Source of the DNA: an uncultured Lysobacteraceae bacterium
GTDB taxonomy: Bacteria; Pseudomonadota; Gammaproteobacteria; Xanthomonadales; Xanthomonadaceae
Assembly: GCA_902825775.1 (NCBI GenBank)
Contig: CADECF010000006.1
Location: forward strand, 155,759-219,758
Direction of reading: 5' to 3'
DNA length: 64,000 nucleotides
In this document: piece after piece, positions 18,882 through 29,879 of the stretch
Numbering within the stretch: the stretch's first letter is position 1
Layout: each line of letters starts with the position of its first letter
Notes under the pieces: model-generated
Databases searched by the model: none
Told to the model about the DNA's origin: nothing
Seen by the model: the letters and a program-made list of their open reading frames with translations, nothing else
Translations under genes and position numbers: made by a program

Positions 18882-19235
18882 ATGGAGACGATGCCGGTAG
18901 CGTGGTTCGAGATTGGAACGCATTGCGCGCAAGAGCTCGAGAAGTTCTATCGCGATGTGTTCTTGTGGAAGTTCCGCACCGATGCGAGCTTCGATGGACA
19001 TTCGATCGTCGAGACTGGCGAAGGCGGCCTGCGTGGAGCCATGTGGAGCATTGCGGACGACATCCTGCCTTACGCCTGTCCGTACATACGCGTGCAGGAC
19101 CTGGAATCGACGGTGCAGAAAGCGGTCGCTGCAGGCGGCAGGGAATTGCTGGCGCCACGCCCTGGTCCGGGTACGCTGCGGTTCGCGCACATTGCCGATC
19201 CGGAAGGCAATCGCATCGGGCTGTTCCAGATCTGA
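18882..19235 (+). CDS. VOC family protein inside the cytokinin cluster
   Basis: A 117-residue VOC protein (VAWFEIGTHCAQELEKFYRDVFLW near the N-terminus, ADPEGNRIGLFQI at the end). It is the only gene in the cluster on the plus strand, squeezed between LOG (divergent, 40 bases away) and the isomerase (convergent, 5 bases away). The start could also be the ATG at 18891. A TATACAAT box lies only about 7 bases before the ATG, so a leaderless transcript is possible. Its ligand is unknown. Confidence 0.75.
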   Translation: METMPVAWFEIGTHCAQELEKFYRDVFLWKFRTDASFDGHSIVETGEGGLRGAMWSIADDILPYACPYIRVQDLESTVQKAVAAGGRELLAPRPGPGTLRFAHIADPEGNRIGLFQI

Positions 19236-19240
19236 AGCGT

Positions 19241-20296
19241 TCATCCCGTTGTCTCCGCAATACGTCCCCGAAGCGCGGCGAGATCGCGAGCGCCCGTCAG
19301 GAACATCGCAGTACGCAGTTCCTGCTCGAAACAGGCGACCTCGAATTCGCATTCGGCGATGCCGACCGCGGCGGCTTTCAGGAAGGGGAGAGCCATAGCG
19401 ACGGTCGAGGCGCCGAGCGCGAGCGCACGCGCGCCATCCAATCCCGTACGAAGCCCGCCAGAGGCGACGATCGGACGGCCTGCGCCGTATCGCAGGCAGT
19501 TCTGCAGACTGGTGGCCGAATCGACCCCCCACTGAGCGAACGTGACCCCGAGTCTCGCCGAAAGCGGGCCTTTTGCGCGTAGCGCCTCTATAAGCGGCCA
19601 GGACGTCCCGCCGAAACCCGCGCTTTCAATGAAGGCGAGGTCCGCGTCGGCAAGCCGTTCGAGTGCGCTGCGGGAGAATCCGCACCCTACTTCTTTAACG
19701 CCGCAAGGAAGGCCGATCTCCTGCACCGCCTTGGAGATGGCCTCGGCGAGGCCGCCGAAGCAGGTATCGCCTTCAGGCTGCACCGCTTCTTGAGCGGCAT
19801 TGAGGTGAAACACGACGGCATCGGCGCCGACGCGCCGAGCCGCATCCTCGATCTGTGCGGGCGACATGCCACGGCGCAGTTGCACTGCACCGATGTTCGC
19901 GATCAGGAGAATATCGGGTGCGACGTCGCGGATCTGGTAAGTCTCGGTCAATCCGGGATCTTCGACCATCGCGCGTTGCGACCCCAGGCACATGCCTATA
20001 CCGGTCGCCTGGGCCGTCGCGGCAAGCCGCTTGTTGATCTCTCCGGCTTTGGCGGAACCGCCGGTCATGCTGCCGATCAGCAGAGGGATGCGCAGGCGTT
20101 TTCCGAGGAAGGAAACCGTGGTGTCGATCCCGTCGAGGTCGACCTCCGGAAGCGCCTGATGTTCCAGCACGATGTGCGAGAACGGACCGTCGGGTCGTCG
20201 CCCTGGTTCCACCGCTGCTTCACGCACGATCGTGAGATGCTCGTCCTTGCGCGCGCTCGTGGTGCGCGCGGCTTCGGCTGCCTGTTCGGTCGTCAT
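19241..20296 (-). CDS. fni: Isopentenyl-diphosphate delta-isomerase, type 2 (FMN-dependent)
   Basis: A 351-residue enzyme that interconverts IPP and DMAPP using reduced FMN and NAD(P)H. Characteristic segments are RKDEHL (17-22), LLIGSMTGG, GLCLGSQ-like GIGMCLGSQRAMV, HLNAAQEAVQPEGD, and GVKEVGCGFS followed by a glycine-rich FMN phosphate site (ASGGLRTGLDGARALALGA). The start codon overlaps the P450 stop (ATGA). DMAPP is the prenyl donor for the isopentenyltransferase two genes upstream, so the likely job is to feed cytokinin synthesis. Confidence 0.93.
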   Translation of the reverse strand: MTTEQAAEAARTTSARKDEHLTIVREAAVEPGRRPDGPFSHIVLEHQALPEVDLDGIDTTVSFLGKRLRIPLLIGSMTGGSAKAGEINKRLAATAQATGIGMCLGSQRAMVEDPGLTETYQIRDVAPDILLIANIGAVQLRRGMSPAQIEDAARRVGADAVVFHLNAAQEAVQPEGDTCFGGLAEAISKAVQEIGLPCGVKEVGCGFSRSALERLADADLAFIESAGFGGTSWPLIEALRAKGPLSARLGVTFAQWGVDSATSLQNCLRYGAGRPIVASGGLRTGLDGARALALGASTVAMALPFLKAAAVGIAECEFEVACFEQELRTAMFLTGARDLAALRGRIAETTG

Positions 20297-21462
20297 GGCG
20301 AAGCATCCCATTCGAGCGGTATCCGGTCCCAGCCGCCGAGCGACGCATGAGGCGCTCTGCGCCGCGGCGGCTCTGAGAAACGTAGGCCGGGCAACCCGGA
20401 GAGCGCTTCGAGAACAAGCTCTATTTCCAAACGGGCGAGCGTAGAGCCCGGACAGGCGTGCTCGCCCCGTCCGAAGCCTAGGTGTGCTTTCCGGCTCGCC
20501 GGACCAGGAAGGAAACGTTGCGCATCTGACCCCATCTGCGCCGCATCGCGATTGGCACAGGCGTAATCGATCGCGACGCGATCGCCGGCCGCAACCGTCA
20601 CACCTCCTATCGCCGTATCTCGATCGACTCGGCGGAAAAGGAGCTGAACCGGCGGGTCTAGCCGCAGCGCTTCTTCGACGAACGCCCTGCGCGCCGACGC
20701 TTCGGCGCGCACGGCAGCGTGATATTGCGGATACTCGACGAACGCAACCGCGGCGTTGGCGATGCCCAGCGTGGTCGTCTCGTGACCCGCGACGAGCACG
20801 CCCATAGCCAATCTGACTTGCTCGACGCGGGAAAGCATCCCTTCGCTTCGAGCCCTGACGAGAGCGCCCAGCAGGTCGTCCGCGGCGGCATCGTGGTTTT
20901 GCAGCGTCTCGCTCATGAATCGCTGGAGCGAAAGGTAGGACTGCGCGCAGCGGACGAGTTCGCCCTCGGGCGCCGAACTCGATTGCAACGCCATCCAGTC
21001 GTCGCACCAGGCCTTGACCTGGCAGAGGCTGCCCGAAGACATCGACATGCCGAGCACTGCCCCGATCATGGCGAGCGGCAGCGGCGATGCAATCTTGGAA
21101 ACCAACTCCATGGCGCCGTGCGGACGGACCTCGTCGATCGCCGTCCGCACGAAATTCCGTGCGGGCTCCCGTAACGACTTGACCCGCGCATTGCTGAAGA
21201 AAGGCGCGATCAACTGCCGGAAACGCTTATGCTCGGGCGCATCGTTATCGATGAGCGTCCTTGCATAAGGTAGTCCCTGTTCCGCCAGGAGCTTTCCTGC
21301 AAGCCCCTTGTGGGATGGCCTGGCTTTCAGGACATCCGCGGAGGAGAAAGTCTCCGGCGACAGCAGTACCTGCGCGGCTTCGGCAAAAGATTCCGTGTAC
21401 CAATCCGCTTCCACGGATATGCCCCCGCAGGCTCGACCCGACGAAACCCGAGTCCTTTTCAT
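20293..21462 (-). CDS. Cytochrome P450 of the cytokinin cluster
   Basis: A 389-residue soluble bacterial P450. All hallmarks are present: I-helix AGHETTT at 225-231, K-helix EEALR (ExxR) at 263-267, and the heme loop FGRGEHACPG at 330-339 with Cys337 as ligand. The start overlaps the ipt stop, and the stop overlaps the isomerase start, both as ATGA. Context suggests hydroxylation of an isopentenyl-adenine side chain to a zeatin type, as proposed for FasA of Rhodococcus fascians; this is inference. No ferredoxin gene lies beside it, so electrons must come from elsewhere. Confidence 0.9.
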   Translation of the reverse strand: MKRTRVSSGRACGGISVEADWYTESFAEAAQVLLSPETFSSADVLKARPSHKGLAGKLLAEQGLPYARTLIDNDAPEHKRFRQLIAPFFSNARVKSLREPARNFVRTAIDEVRPHGAMELVSKIASPLPLAMIGAVLGMSMSSGSLCQVKAWCDDWMALQSSSAPEGELVRCAQSYLSLQRFMSETLQNHDAAADDLLGALVRARSEGMLSRVEQVRLAMGVLVAGHETTTLGIANAAVAFVEYPQYHAAVRAEASARRAFVEEALRLDPPVQLLFRRVDRDTAIGGVTVAAGDRVAIDYACANRDAAQMGSDAQRFLPGPASRKAHLGFGRGEHACPGSTLARLEIELVLEALSGLPGLRFSEPPRRRAPHASLGGWDRIPLEWDASP

Positions 21463-22187
21463 GGCGTCGCCATCATCGCTATGTCCCGAACCGCCGTCGC
21501 CTGGCGCGGAAACAACTTTCCGAAGATGAAACGCTGCCTAGCCGCATAAGCGAGGTGCGCACTGACGATACGGGGGAAAACCCGCTTGGCGATCTCCTCT
21601 GCGGCGAGCGCGCCGGGCCGACAGCCGACCTCGTCGCATACCGCGGCAATCGCGTCGTAACCACAAATGGACGACACGAAAGAGCGGTTCGGCGCGACCG
21701 GCCAAGCGCGGTCCGCTTCGTCGATCATCGAAGCGGCCGAAGGGTCGAGCATCCGATGAACGCGCGAAACGATGGCATGGATATGCGGCTCTGGTTCTCG
21801 ATCCACCATTTGCACGCGGCTGATCGCCGCCGCGACATCGGCATCCTTCATCAAAGATGCGATCAGCGATGTCGAGCCTCCTTCGAGGATGACTTCCTGG
21901 CAATCGGAACGAAGAAAACGCAAGATCCTGCGCACCTTTTCCAACGCCTCCACCGCGGACAATTCACCGGCGGCGACGGGGCGATTCTCCAGGAAATGCT
22001 TGCCGGGCCGAACTGGCGAATCGTCCCGGCCCGTGCCCACTCTCAGCTCGGGAAAAACCTGAAACCGATCGAGCACTACGATGGGGCAGCCCGAGCTTTC
22101 GGCTGCGGCTTCAGCGCTAGCCGATTTGCCTGCGCCTGTCGGGCCTACAAACAGCAATAATCTGGGATATCTGTCACGGTTCGCCAT
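21459..22187 (-). CDS. ipt: Adenylate isopentenyltransferase (cytokinin synthase)
   Basis: A 242-residue protein, the length of the bacterial Ipt/Tzs class rather than of tRNA-modifying MiaA (about 310). The P-loop GPTGAGKSASAEA lies at residues 15-27, followed by VVLDRFQVFPELRVGTGR, the conserved substrate-binding region of AMP isopentenyltransferases (MiaA has DSMQVY there). It transfers an isopentenyl group from DMAPP or HMBDP to AMP, the first step of cytokinin synthesis. It is the first gene of an operon with the P450 and isomerase (ATGA overlaps). The 246 bases upstream show no clear promoter. Confidence 0.88.
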   Translation of the reverse strand: MANRDRYPRLLLFVGPTGAGKSASAEAAAESSGCPIVVLDRFQVFPELRVGTGRDDSPVRPGKHFLENRPVAAGELSAVEALEKVRRILRFLRSDCQEVILEGGSTSLIASLMKDADVAAAISRVQMVDREPEPHIHAIVSRVHRMLDPSAASMIDEADRAWPVAPNRSFVSSICGYDAIAAVCDEVGCRPGALAAEEIAKRVFPRIVSAHLAYAARQRFIFGKLFPRQATAVRDIAMMATP

Positions 22188-22433
22188 ACATGCTCTCCCA
22201 TCCTTCTGCGAACAGAAGCGCCTCCCAGGACCCGTTGTCCTGCGCAGGCTGCATGTAAGACGGAAAAGCTAAAAAAATGGGCCATGACGCTTCAGCGGAG
22301 CACCCGAAAAAAAGCGGAGCGCTCGCAACCTTCTGGCGTTATCGCCCGGATGCGCGTTGGCCCATTCGAATCGGGGCAGCGCGCGCCTGCCGGAAACCTG
22401 GCCAGACATCGAACCCCGTTCGAAGCGCAGCAG

Positions 22434-23135
22434 CTACGGCTTACGCACGCGCAGCGTGGCCAGCGCGATCAGCCTCGACACCACGACCGCGATGTACATC
22501 ACGCCCGCGAACATCTCCAGCATCGACAACGCCCGCGCCGGCGCGGTGACCGGCACGATATCGCTGAGGCCGACGCTGGACAGCAGGCTGAAGCTCAGGA
22601 ACAGCAACTCCATCCACGTCCGCGGCGATTCGGTACTGAGCGCGGCGGTGAAGCTGCCCGGATACCAGCTCTGGCAGACCGAGAATGCGAATGCGAAAGC
22701 CCACGCCAGCAAGGTGAACGTCGCGCCCGCGGCGAGCAGTTCGTCGAGCGACACGCGCGCGTCGGCCAGCATATAGGCGGTCAACGCGCCGGCCGTGTAG
22801 AAATACAACGCCGACTCCAGCATATGCGCGACCGGCACCAGCTGGGTCATGCCGCCCACGTTGGCGGCCAGCGATATCGCGATCGACGGTATGGCGAGCA
22901 GCCATGCGATCCAGTTGACCGCCTGGCTGCGGTTGATCACCCACAACGCCAGCGCCAGCACCGCGATGCCGAACACGCCGAACACCGCGCGCCCGGCGGC
23001 GGTGTTCTCCATCAGCGGATTGACCACGATGGTCAGCAGCTGCACCCCCAGCAACCATCCCGATGGATGGCGCTGCAGGCTGGACCACAACGCTGCCAAT
23101 CCGATCGATCTGCGCGGCGCCTCGGATGAGGACAT
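22434..23135 (-). CDS. Putative ion channel (Ion_trans_2 pore family)
   Basis: A 233-residue membrane protein with about six hydrophobic segments. The C-terminal third has the two-helix pore layout: helix, pore loop ending in SVGLSDIVP, helix. The filter reads VGLSD instead of the canonical VGYGD, so potassium selectivity is uncertain. It starts 3 bases after the stop of the upstream lipoprotein gene and is surely in the same operon. Confidence 0.7.
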   Translation of the reverse strand: MSSSEAPRRSIGLAALWSSLQRHPSGWLLGVQLLTIVVNPLMENTAAGRAVFGVFGIAVLALALWVINRSQAVNWIAWLLAIPSIAISLAANVGGMTQLVPVAHMLESALYFYTAGALTAYMLADARVSLDELLAAGATFTLLAWAFAFAFSVCQSWYPGSFTAALSTESPRTWMELLFLSFSLLSSVGLSDIVPVTAPARALSMLEMFAGVMYIAVVVSRLIALATLRVRKP

Positions 23136-23138
23136 CTT

Positions 23139-23759
23139 TTACTTCGCCGGCGGCGGCGTCGGCGGCACCGGCACGTTGGAGCCGGCCTGGAACGGGAAGC
23201 GCTGGAAGATCTCGAAGATCGCGCGGTCGACATCCAGCAAGCGTTCCTGCGGCGATTTGCGGCCGACGCGGCCGATCGCATCGCCCGTCCACACCAGACG
23301 GTTCCGGGCCGCATCTACCAGATCGACCGTCAGCGTACCTTCGGTGTAGTTGCTGACCTGGGTCTGGTCGTACCAGAACGGCACGGCCACATAGCGGCGC
23401 GAGCGGTAGCTGTAGAGATACTGGTAATCGACCATGGGCGTGCTGTAGACGTCGGTGCGCTCCTGCACGACGCCCTGGAAATTCACTTTCATGTCGGGCG
23501 ACTTGGCGTCGTAGGTATAGCCGCGGCGACCCATTTCCTGACGGATGTCGGCCTTGACGCGGTCGGTGATCCAGGTGGAATACCCGGTGTTCTCCTCCAT
23601 CGCGATCGGCTCGTAGAAAGCCCACGTGCGGTAGCGCGAGAAATCGGCTTCCGGATCGGTTTCGCTGCGGATGCGCGGGCCGGTGACGCAGGCCGACAAC
23701 AGCGCGGCGAGCATCAGCAGCACGCCGCCCCGCCAAAAGTTAGTGGTCGTGTATTTCAT
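23139..23759 (-). CDS. DUF4136 lipoprotein
   Basis: A 206-residue protein with a signal peptide ending in the lipobox LLSAC (Cys about residue 24), so it should be lipidated. The mature part follows DUF4136: FSRYRTWAFYEP, RVKADIRQEMGRRGY, DMKVNFQG, a tyrosine-rich stretch (YQYLYSYRSRRY) and EGTLTVDLVDAARNRLVWTGDA. It ends in a proline-rich tail. The function of the family is unknown. It is co-transcribed with the channel gene. Confidence 0.85.
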   Translation of the reverse strand: MKYTTTNFWRGGVLLMLAALLSACVTGPRIRSETDPEADFSRYRTWAFYEPIAMEENTGYSTWITDRVKADIRQEMGRRGYTYDAKSPDMKVNFQGVVQERTDVYSTPMVDYQYLYSYRSRRYVAVPFWYDQTQVSNYTEGTLTVDLVDAARNRLVWTGDAIGRVGRKSPQERLLDVDRAIFEIFQRFPFQAGSNVPVPPTPPPAK

Positions 23760-23872
23760 TGCCGAATCTCCGGGCTTGTTGGCGCCGAGTCTACGCTGGA
23801 CCCGTCGATCCGGCGTGAGCGGTTTCCGAACGGTTCACGGTCGTTCAGCGCCGCCCGTTCCGCGTGCCGCCC

Positions 23873-25896
<2,024 letters not shown>

Positions 25897-25944
25897 GGTG
25901 CATTGAACCACGCGGGCGCCGCCGGGGCCATCCTGGAGTCGGTT

Positions 25945-26023
25945 TTGTAGAGTCGAGCTTGCTCGACTGCTCTTGATTCGATCCCGACCTAGGAAAAGCA
26001 GTCGAGCAAGCTCGACTCTACAA
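25945..26023. repeat. Inverted repeat pair, GTAGAGTCGAGCTTGCTCGAC family
   Basis: Two 27-base perfect arms (25945-25971 and 25997-26023), each itself palindromic, between thiC and the thr operon. It may act as a boundary between the divergent units. Confidence 0.85.
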
Positions 26024-26032
26024 GGCCAGGGC

Positions 26033-26062
26033 TTGACGCAGCGCACCATCCTCCGGTATTGC
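26033..26062 (+). promoter_or_regulatory. Candidate promoter of the thr operon
   Basis: TTGACG at 26033-26038 and TATTGC at 26057-26062 with an 18-base spacer, about 75 bases upstream of the leader peptide. The -35 box is good and the -10 box weak. Confidence 0.35.
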
Positions 26063-26138
26063 TGTCGCCATGCACGCCGCATCCGCCCTCGCCCGCATCG
26101 CCGCCCCGCCGCTAGGCCGGGGCGCGCTTGCGGCTGCG

Positions 26139-26204
26139 ATGACGATTACCACCACCACGACGACCACCACCCCGACCCGGGTGCGGACGCGCGTGTTTAT
26201 CTGA
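26139..26204 (+). CDS. thrL: thr operon leader peptide
   Basis: A 21-residue peptide, MTITTTTTTTTPT followed by RVRTRVFI. Ten of its residues are threonine, eight in a row. This is the architecture of thrL leader peptides: scarce threonyl-tRNA stalls the ribosome on the Thr run. It lies 85 bases upstream of thrA in the same direction. It contains only one isoleucine before the terminal one, so the control signal is threonine rather than isoleucine. Confidence 0.9.
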   Translation: MTITTTTTTTTPTRVRTRVFI

Positions 26205-26239
26205 TCGACCACGCCGCTCCGCACCCGATCCGGGTGCGG
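26178..26239 (+). promoter_or_regulatory. thr attenuator: mutually exclusive hairpins
   Basis: The segment CCGCACCCG (26219-26227) can pair with CGGGTGCGG inside the leader coding region (26178-26186) or with an identical CGGGTGCGG just downstream (26231-26239). A ribosome stalled on the Thr codons leaves the first partner free (antiterminator). A ribosome at the stop codon covers it, so the downstream 9-bp hairpin with a 3-base loop forms. No T-run follows this hairpin, so termination may be weak or need a factor. Confidence 0.7.
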
Positions 26240-26289
26240 GCTGGCAGCCTTCACCTAGTCGCGGCGCGGAGCTCAACCGGAGCTCCACC

Positions 26290-28803
26290 ATGCCGTCCGC
26301 AATAGCTTCGAAAGAACCTTCGCCGCACTGCCATGTGCACAAGTTCGGCGGCAGCAGCCTGGCCGATGCCGCGCATATGCGCGCGATCGGCGGCTTGCTC
26401 GGCGACGCCGACGGCACGCGGCTGGTCGTGGTGTCGGCCATGCAGGGCACGACCAATGCGCTCGTCGCGCTGACGGCGACGGCGCACGAAGGCCGCGATT
26501 GGGCGCCGGACTGGCAGGTTCTGCGGCAACGACACCTGCAGGCCGCTGCGGAATTGGACGAAAACGGCGATGCCGGGCTGGCCGCCATGCTGGCCGACGA
26601 ATTCGAAGTCTTGCGCCGGGATCTGGAGGCCCTCGCCCGCGCACCGGCGGACGCCGAACGCATTTCGGCCCGCGTGCATGGCCTGGGCGAGATCTGCTCT
26701 TCGCGGCTCGTGCATGCCGCGCTCGGCGGCGAAACCGCCGGCTGGCAACGCGTCGACGCGCGCGAACTGCTGGTCGTGCATCCCGGCGAAATGGGCGTGG
26801 GCGTGGATTGGGACGAAAGCCGCCGGCGCTTCGCGCAATGGCGCGCGCAACATCCAGGCCGCGATGCCGTCGTCACCGGTTACGTCGCCAGCGATGCGCA
26901 AGGCCAAGCCACCACGCTCGGCCGCAACGGCAGCGATTTCTCCGCGGCGATCTTCGCTGATCTTTGCGATGCGGATGCGTTGACCATCTGGACCGACGTC
27001 GACGGCGTACTGTCGGCCGATCCGCGTCTGGTGCCCGACGCGGTCTGCCTTCCGGCCATGTCGTACGCCGAGGCCTGCGAGCTGGCGTATTTCGGCGCCA
27101 AAGTGCTGCATCCGCAGACGCTGGCGCCGGTGCAATCGCGCGGCATTCCGCTGCGCATCCGCAACACGCTGCGGCCGCAGGCGCCGGGTACGCTGATCGT
27201 GGCGCGCTCGGATACCGGCGGCACGCCGGTGAAAGGCCTGAGCCTGGTGCGCGATCTCGCGGTGCTGGAACTGGCCGGCAACGGCATGGTCGGCGTGCCC
27301 GGCACCGCCGAGAAGCTGTTCGCCGCGCTGCACGGCGCCGGCGTGTCGGTGACGATGATTTCGCAAGGCTCTTCCGAGCATTCGATCTGCTGCATCGTTC
27401 GCGCCGATCAGGCCGAACGCGGCCGCGCCGCGATCGCCGCCGCCTTCGCCGACGCGATGGCCGACCAGCGCACGCAGTCGGTGCACGTGACCGGCGACAT
27501 CTGCGTGCTGGCCGCGGTCGGCGACGGCATGGTCGGCACGCCCGGCGTGGCCGCGCGCCTGCTCGGTGGGCTCGCACAAGCGCGGGTCAACGTGCGCGCC
27601 ATCGCGCAGGGCGCGAGCGAACGCAACATCTCGGTCGCGATCGCCAGCGCCGATGCGACGCGTGCGTTGCGTGCCGCGCATTCGGCGTTCTGGCTGTCGC
27701 CGCAATACGTCTCGGTGGGCATCATCGGCCCCGGCCAAGTCGGCCGCGCATTGCTGTCGCAACTGGCGTCGACCTTGCCGCGGCTGCGCGCGAGATCGCG
27801 GCTGGATCTGCGCATCCGCGGCATCGGCGACAGCAGGCGGATGGCCTTGTCCGAAACCGGATGGGAGCCGGACAGTGCGCTCGACGCGCTGCAAGGCGCT
27901 TCGGCGCAGGCGGCCGACCTCGACGCGTTCGCCGCGCACATCCGCGCCGAGCACCTGCCGCATGCGCTGATCGTCGACTGCAGCGCCAGCGATGCGGTCG
28001 CAGCAAAATATCCGCAGTGGTTGGCCGCCGGCATCCATGTGGTGACGCCTAACAAACACGCCGGCAGCGGCGCCTGGGCGCGCTACGCCGCGATCCGCGA
28101 GGCGCAACGTCACGGCGGAGGGCGATTCCTGTATGAGGCCACCGTCGGCGCCGGCCTGCCGGTGATCCTCACCCTACGGAGCCTGCTAGACACCGGCGAC
28201 GAACTGCACGGCATCGATGGCATGCTGTCGGGCACGCTGGCCTGGCTGTTCAACCGTTTCGACGGCAGCCAGCCGTTCTCGGCGCTGGTGCGCGAGGCGA
28301 TGGCGCTGGGCTACACCGAGCCGGATCCGCGCGACGACCTGTCGGGACTCGACGTGGCCCGCAAGCTGGTGATACTGGCGCGCGAGGCCGGGCGCGAACT
28401 GTCGGTCGAAGATGTGGAAGTGGAGAGCCTGGTGCCCGTGCAACTGCGAACCGTAAGCCGCGAGGATTTCCTCGCCCGCCTGCAAGAACTCGATGCGCCG
28501 ATGCAGGCGCGATGGGAAGCCGCGGCCGCTCAAGGCCTCGGCCTGCGCCATGTCGCTCAGCTCGGACGCGACGGCAAGGCCAAGGTCGGCGTGATCGGAC
28601 TGCCCGCCGAACATGCCTGCCGGCATACGCGCCTGACCGACAACCTGGTGCAATTCCGCAGCGACCGCTATTCGGAAAACGCGCTGGTCGTGCAGGGACC
28701 GGGCGCGGGCCCGCAAGTGACCGCTGCGGGCGTGTTCGGCGACATGCTGTCGATCGCGCAATCTTTCGGCGCGCAGACCGGCATCGCGGAAGTGCGCGGA
28801 TGA
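26290..28803 (+). CDS. thrA: Bifunctional aspartokinase I / homoserine dehydrogenase I
   Basis: An 837-residue fusion that catalyses the first and third steps from aspartate to threonine. The kinase domain opens with HKFGGSS (17-23), followed by two ACT-like regulatory segments (about 320-465, including [16 protein letters not shown]). The dehydrogenase part starts with the NAD-binding [14 protein letters not shown] near residue 476 and ends with VVQGPGAG. Length matches the E. coli ThrA class (820). thrB starts within its stop codon (ATGA). It is controlled by the thrL leader. Confidence 0.97.
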   Translation: MPSAIASKEPSPHCHVHKFGGSSLADAAHMRAIGGLLGDADGTRLVVVSAMQGTTNALVALTATAHEGRDWAPDWQVLRQRHLQAAAELDENGDAGLAAMLADEFEVLRRDLEALARAPADAERISARVHGLGEICSSRLVHAALGGETAGWQRVDARELLVVHPGEMGVGVDWDESRRRFAQWRAQHPGRDAVVTGYVASDAQGQATTLGRNGSDFSAAIFADLCDADALTIWTDVDGVLSADPRLVPDAVCLPAMSYAEACELAYFGAKVLHPQTLAPVQSRGIPLRIRNTLRPQAPGTLIVARSDTGGTPVKGLSLVRDLAVLELAGNGMVGVPGTAEKLFAALHGAGVSVTMISQGSSEHSICCIVRADQAERGRAAIAAAFADAMADQRTQSVHVTGDICVLAAVGDGMVGTPGVAARLLGGLAQARVNVRAIAQGASERNISVAIASADATRALRAAHSAFWLSPQYVSVGIIGPGQVGRALLSQLASTLPRLRARSRLDLRIRGIGDSRRMALSETGWEPDSALDALQGASAQAADLDAFAAHIRAEHLPHALIVDCSASDAVAAKYPQWLAAGIHVVTPNKHAGSGAWARYAAIREAQRHGGGRFLYEATVGAGLPVILTLRSLLDTGDELHGIDGMLSGTLAWLFNRFDGSQPFSALVREAMALGYTEPDPRDDLSGLDVARKLVILAREAGRELSVEDVEVESLVPVQLRTVSREDFLARLQELDAPMQARWEAAAAQGLGLRHVAQLGRDGKAKVGVIGLPAEHACRHTRLTDNLVQFRSDRYSENALVVQGPGAGPQVTAAGVFGDMLSIAQSFGAQTGIAEVRG

Positions 28804-29747
28804 ACGGCGATCGTCGCTCCGCACGCGCGTTCGCGCCGGCCAGCGTCGGCAACATCGGCGTCGGCTTCGATCTGCTCGGCCACAGCATCGACGGGCCGCG
28901 CGATGTCGCTACCGTGCGGCGCATCGACGAGCCGGCGGTGCGCATCGCAGCGATCGCCGGCGCGGCGACCGGCGCGGGATCGTTGCCGCTGGCGGCCGAA
29001 AGAAACACCGCCGGCCAAGCTTTGATCTCGCTGCGCGAGAAAATGCGCCTGGCTTACGGCTTCGAATTGGAATTGCATAAAGGCATACCGCTCGGTTCCG
29101 GCCTCGGCGGCTCCGCGGCGTCGTGCGTGGCGGCGGTGGTCGCGGCGAACGCGCTGCTCGATGAGCCGCTCTCGCGCCAATCGCTGTATCCGTTCGCGCT
29201 GGACGGCGAATCGGTGTCCAGCGGCAGCCGTCATGGCGACAACGTGGCGCCGATGCTGCTGGGCGGCGTGGTGATGGCGACGGAATCGCGGATGATCGCC
29301 TTGTCCGCGCCCGATTGGCTGCATTGCGTCGCAGTCCACCCCGACCAGGTGCTCGAAACGCGGCGCGCACGATCGGTGCTGGCCGAACCGTATCCGCTGG
29401 GTTTGATCGTCGAACAAACCATGCATTTGGCGCTGTTCCTCACCGGCTTGCAGCGCGGCGATGCAGCGACGATCCGCGAAGGCTTGCACGACTTGCTGGT
29501 GGAGCCGCGTCGCGCGCCGCTGATCCCCGGTTTCGCGCAAGTCAAAGCGGCCGCGCTCGATCACGGCGCGCTCGGCGCCAGCATTTCCGGCGGCGGGCCG
29601 AGCGTGTTCGCATGGTTCGAGTCGAAGGCCGAAGCCGAAGCGGCCGCGCCGGCGATGCGGGCGGCGTTCGCTGCGGCCGGTTTCGATTCGCGCGCCTATG
29701 TGTCGCCGGTAGCGGGGCCGCGGGCGGAGGTGATGGATGCTCAGTGA
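28800..29747 (+). CDS. thrB: Homoserine kinase
   Basis: A 315-residue GHMP kinase that phosphorylates homoserine. The ATP loop [13 protein letters not shown] lies at about residue 97, with the N-terminal [14 protein letters not shown] and C-terminal [14 protein letters not shown] motifs typical of ThrB. The start overlaps thrA by ATGA; thrC follows after a repeat-containing gap of 132 bases. Confidence 0.97.
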   Translation: MNGDRRSARAFAPASVGNIGVGFDLLGHSIDGPRDVATVRRIDEPAVRIAAIAGAATGAGSLPLAAERNTAGQALISLREKMRLAYGFELELHKGIPLGSGLGGSAASCVAAVVAANALLDEPLSRQSLYPFALDGESVSSGSRHGDNVAPMLLGGVVMATESRMIALSAPDWLHCVAVHPDQVLETRRARSVLAEPYPLGLIVEQTMHLALFLTGLQRGDAATIREGLHDLLVEPRRAPLIPGFAQVKAAALDHGALGASISGGGPSVFAWFESKAEAEAAAPAMRAAFAAAGFDSRAYVSPVAGPRAEVMDAQ

Positions 29748-29775
29748 GTTTTCGGGCGACCCTGATCTCCTCACC

Positions 29776-29870
29776 CCGTCATCCCAGCGGAAGCTGGGAC
29801 CCATTTTGATTTTGTTCCCGATAACCCGAAGCAAGATCAAGATGGGTCCCAGCGTTCGCTGGGATGACGG
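29776..29870. repeat. Inverted repeat pair, CGTCATCCCAGCG family
   Basis: Arms 29776-29810 and 29836-29870 (CCGTCATCCCAGCGGAAGCT against its complement, extending into GGGACCCATTTTGAT) between thrB and thrC. The pair may alter the thrB/thrC expression ratio by forming a stable stem in the mRNA. Confidence 0.85.
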
Positions 29871-29879
29871 TTCGAAGAT

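Noticed and set aside
19241-22187. Gibberellin or carotenoid gene cluster because of the P450 plus IPP isomerase
   Set aside because: There is no GGPP synthase, CPS/KS cyclase, ferredoxin, phytoene synthase or desaturase. The isopentenyltransferase and LOG genes point to cytokinin.
21459-22187. tRNA dimethylallyltransferase MiaA
   Set aside because: At 242 residues it is too short, and it lacks the DSMQVY-type motif after the P-loop; LDRFQVFPEL there fits Ipt/Tzs enzymes.
26251-28113. A 620-codon open frame antisense to thrA
   Set aside because: It is a shadow of a highly conserved gene and shows no domain.
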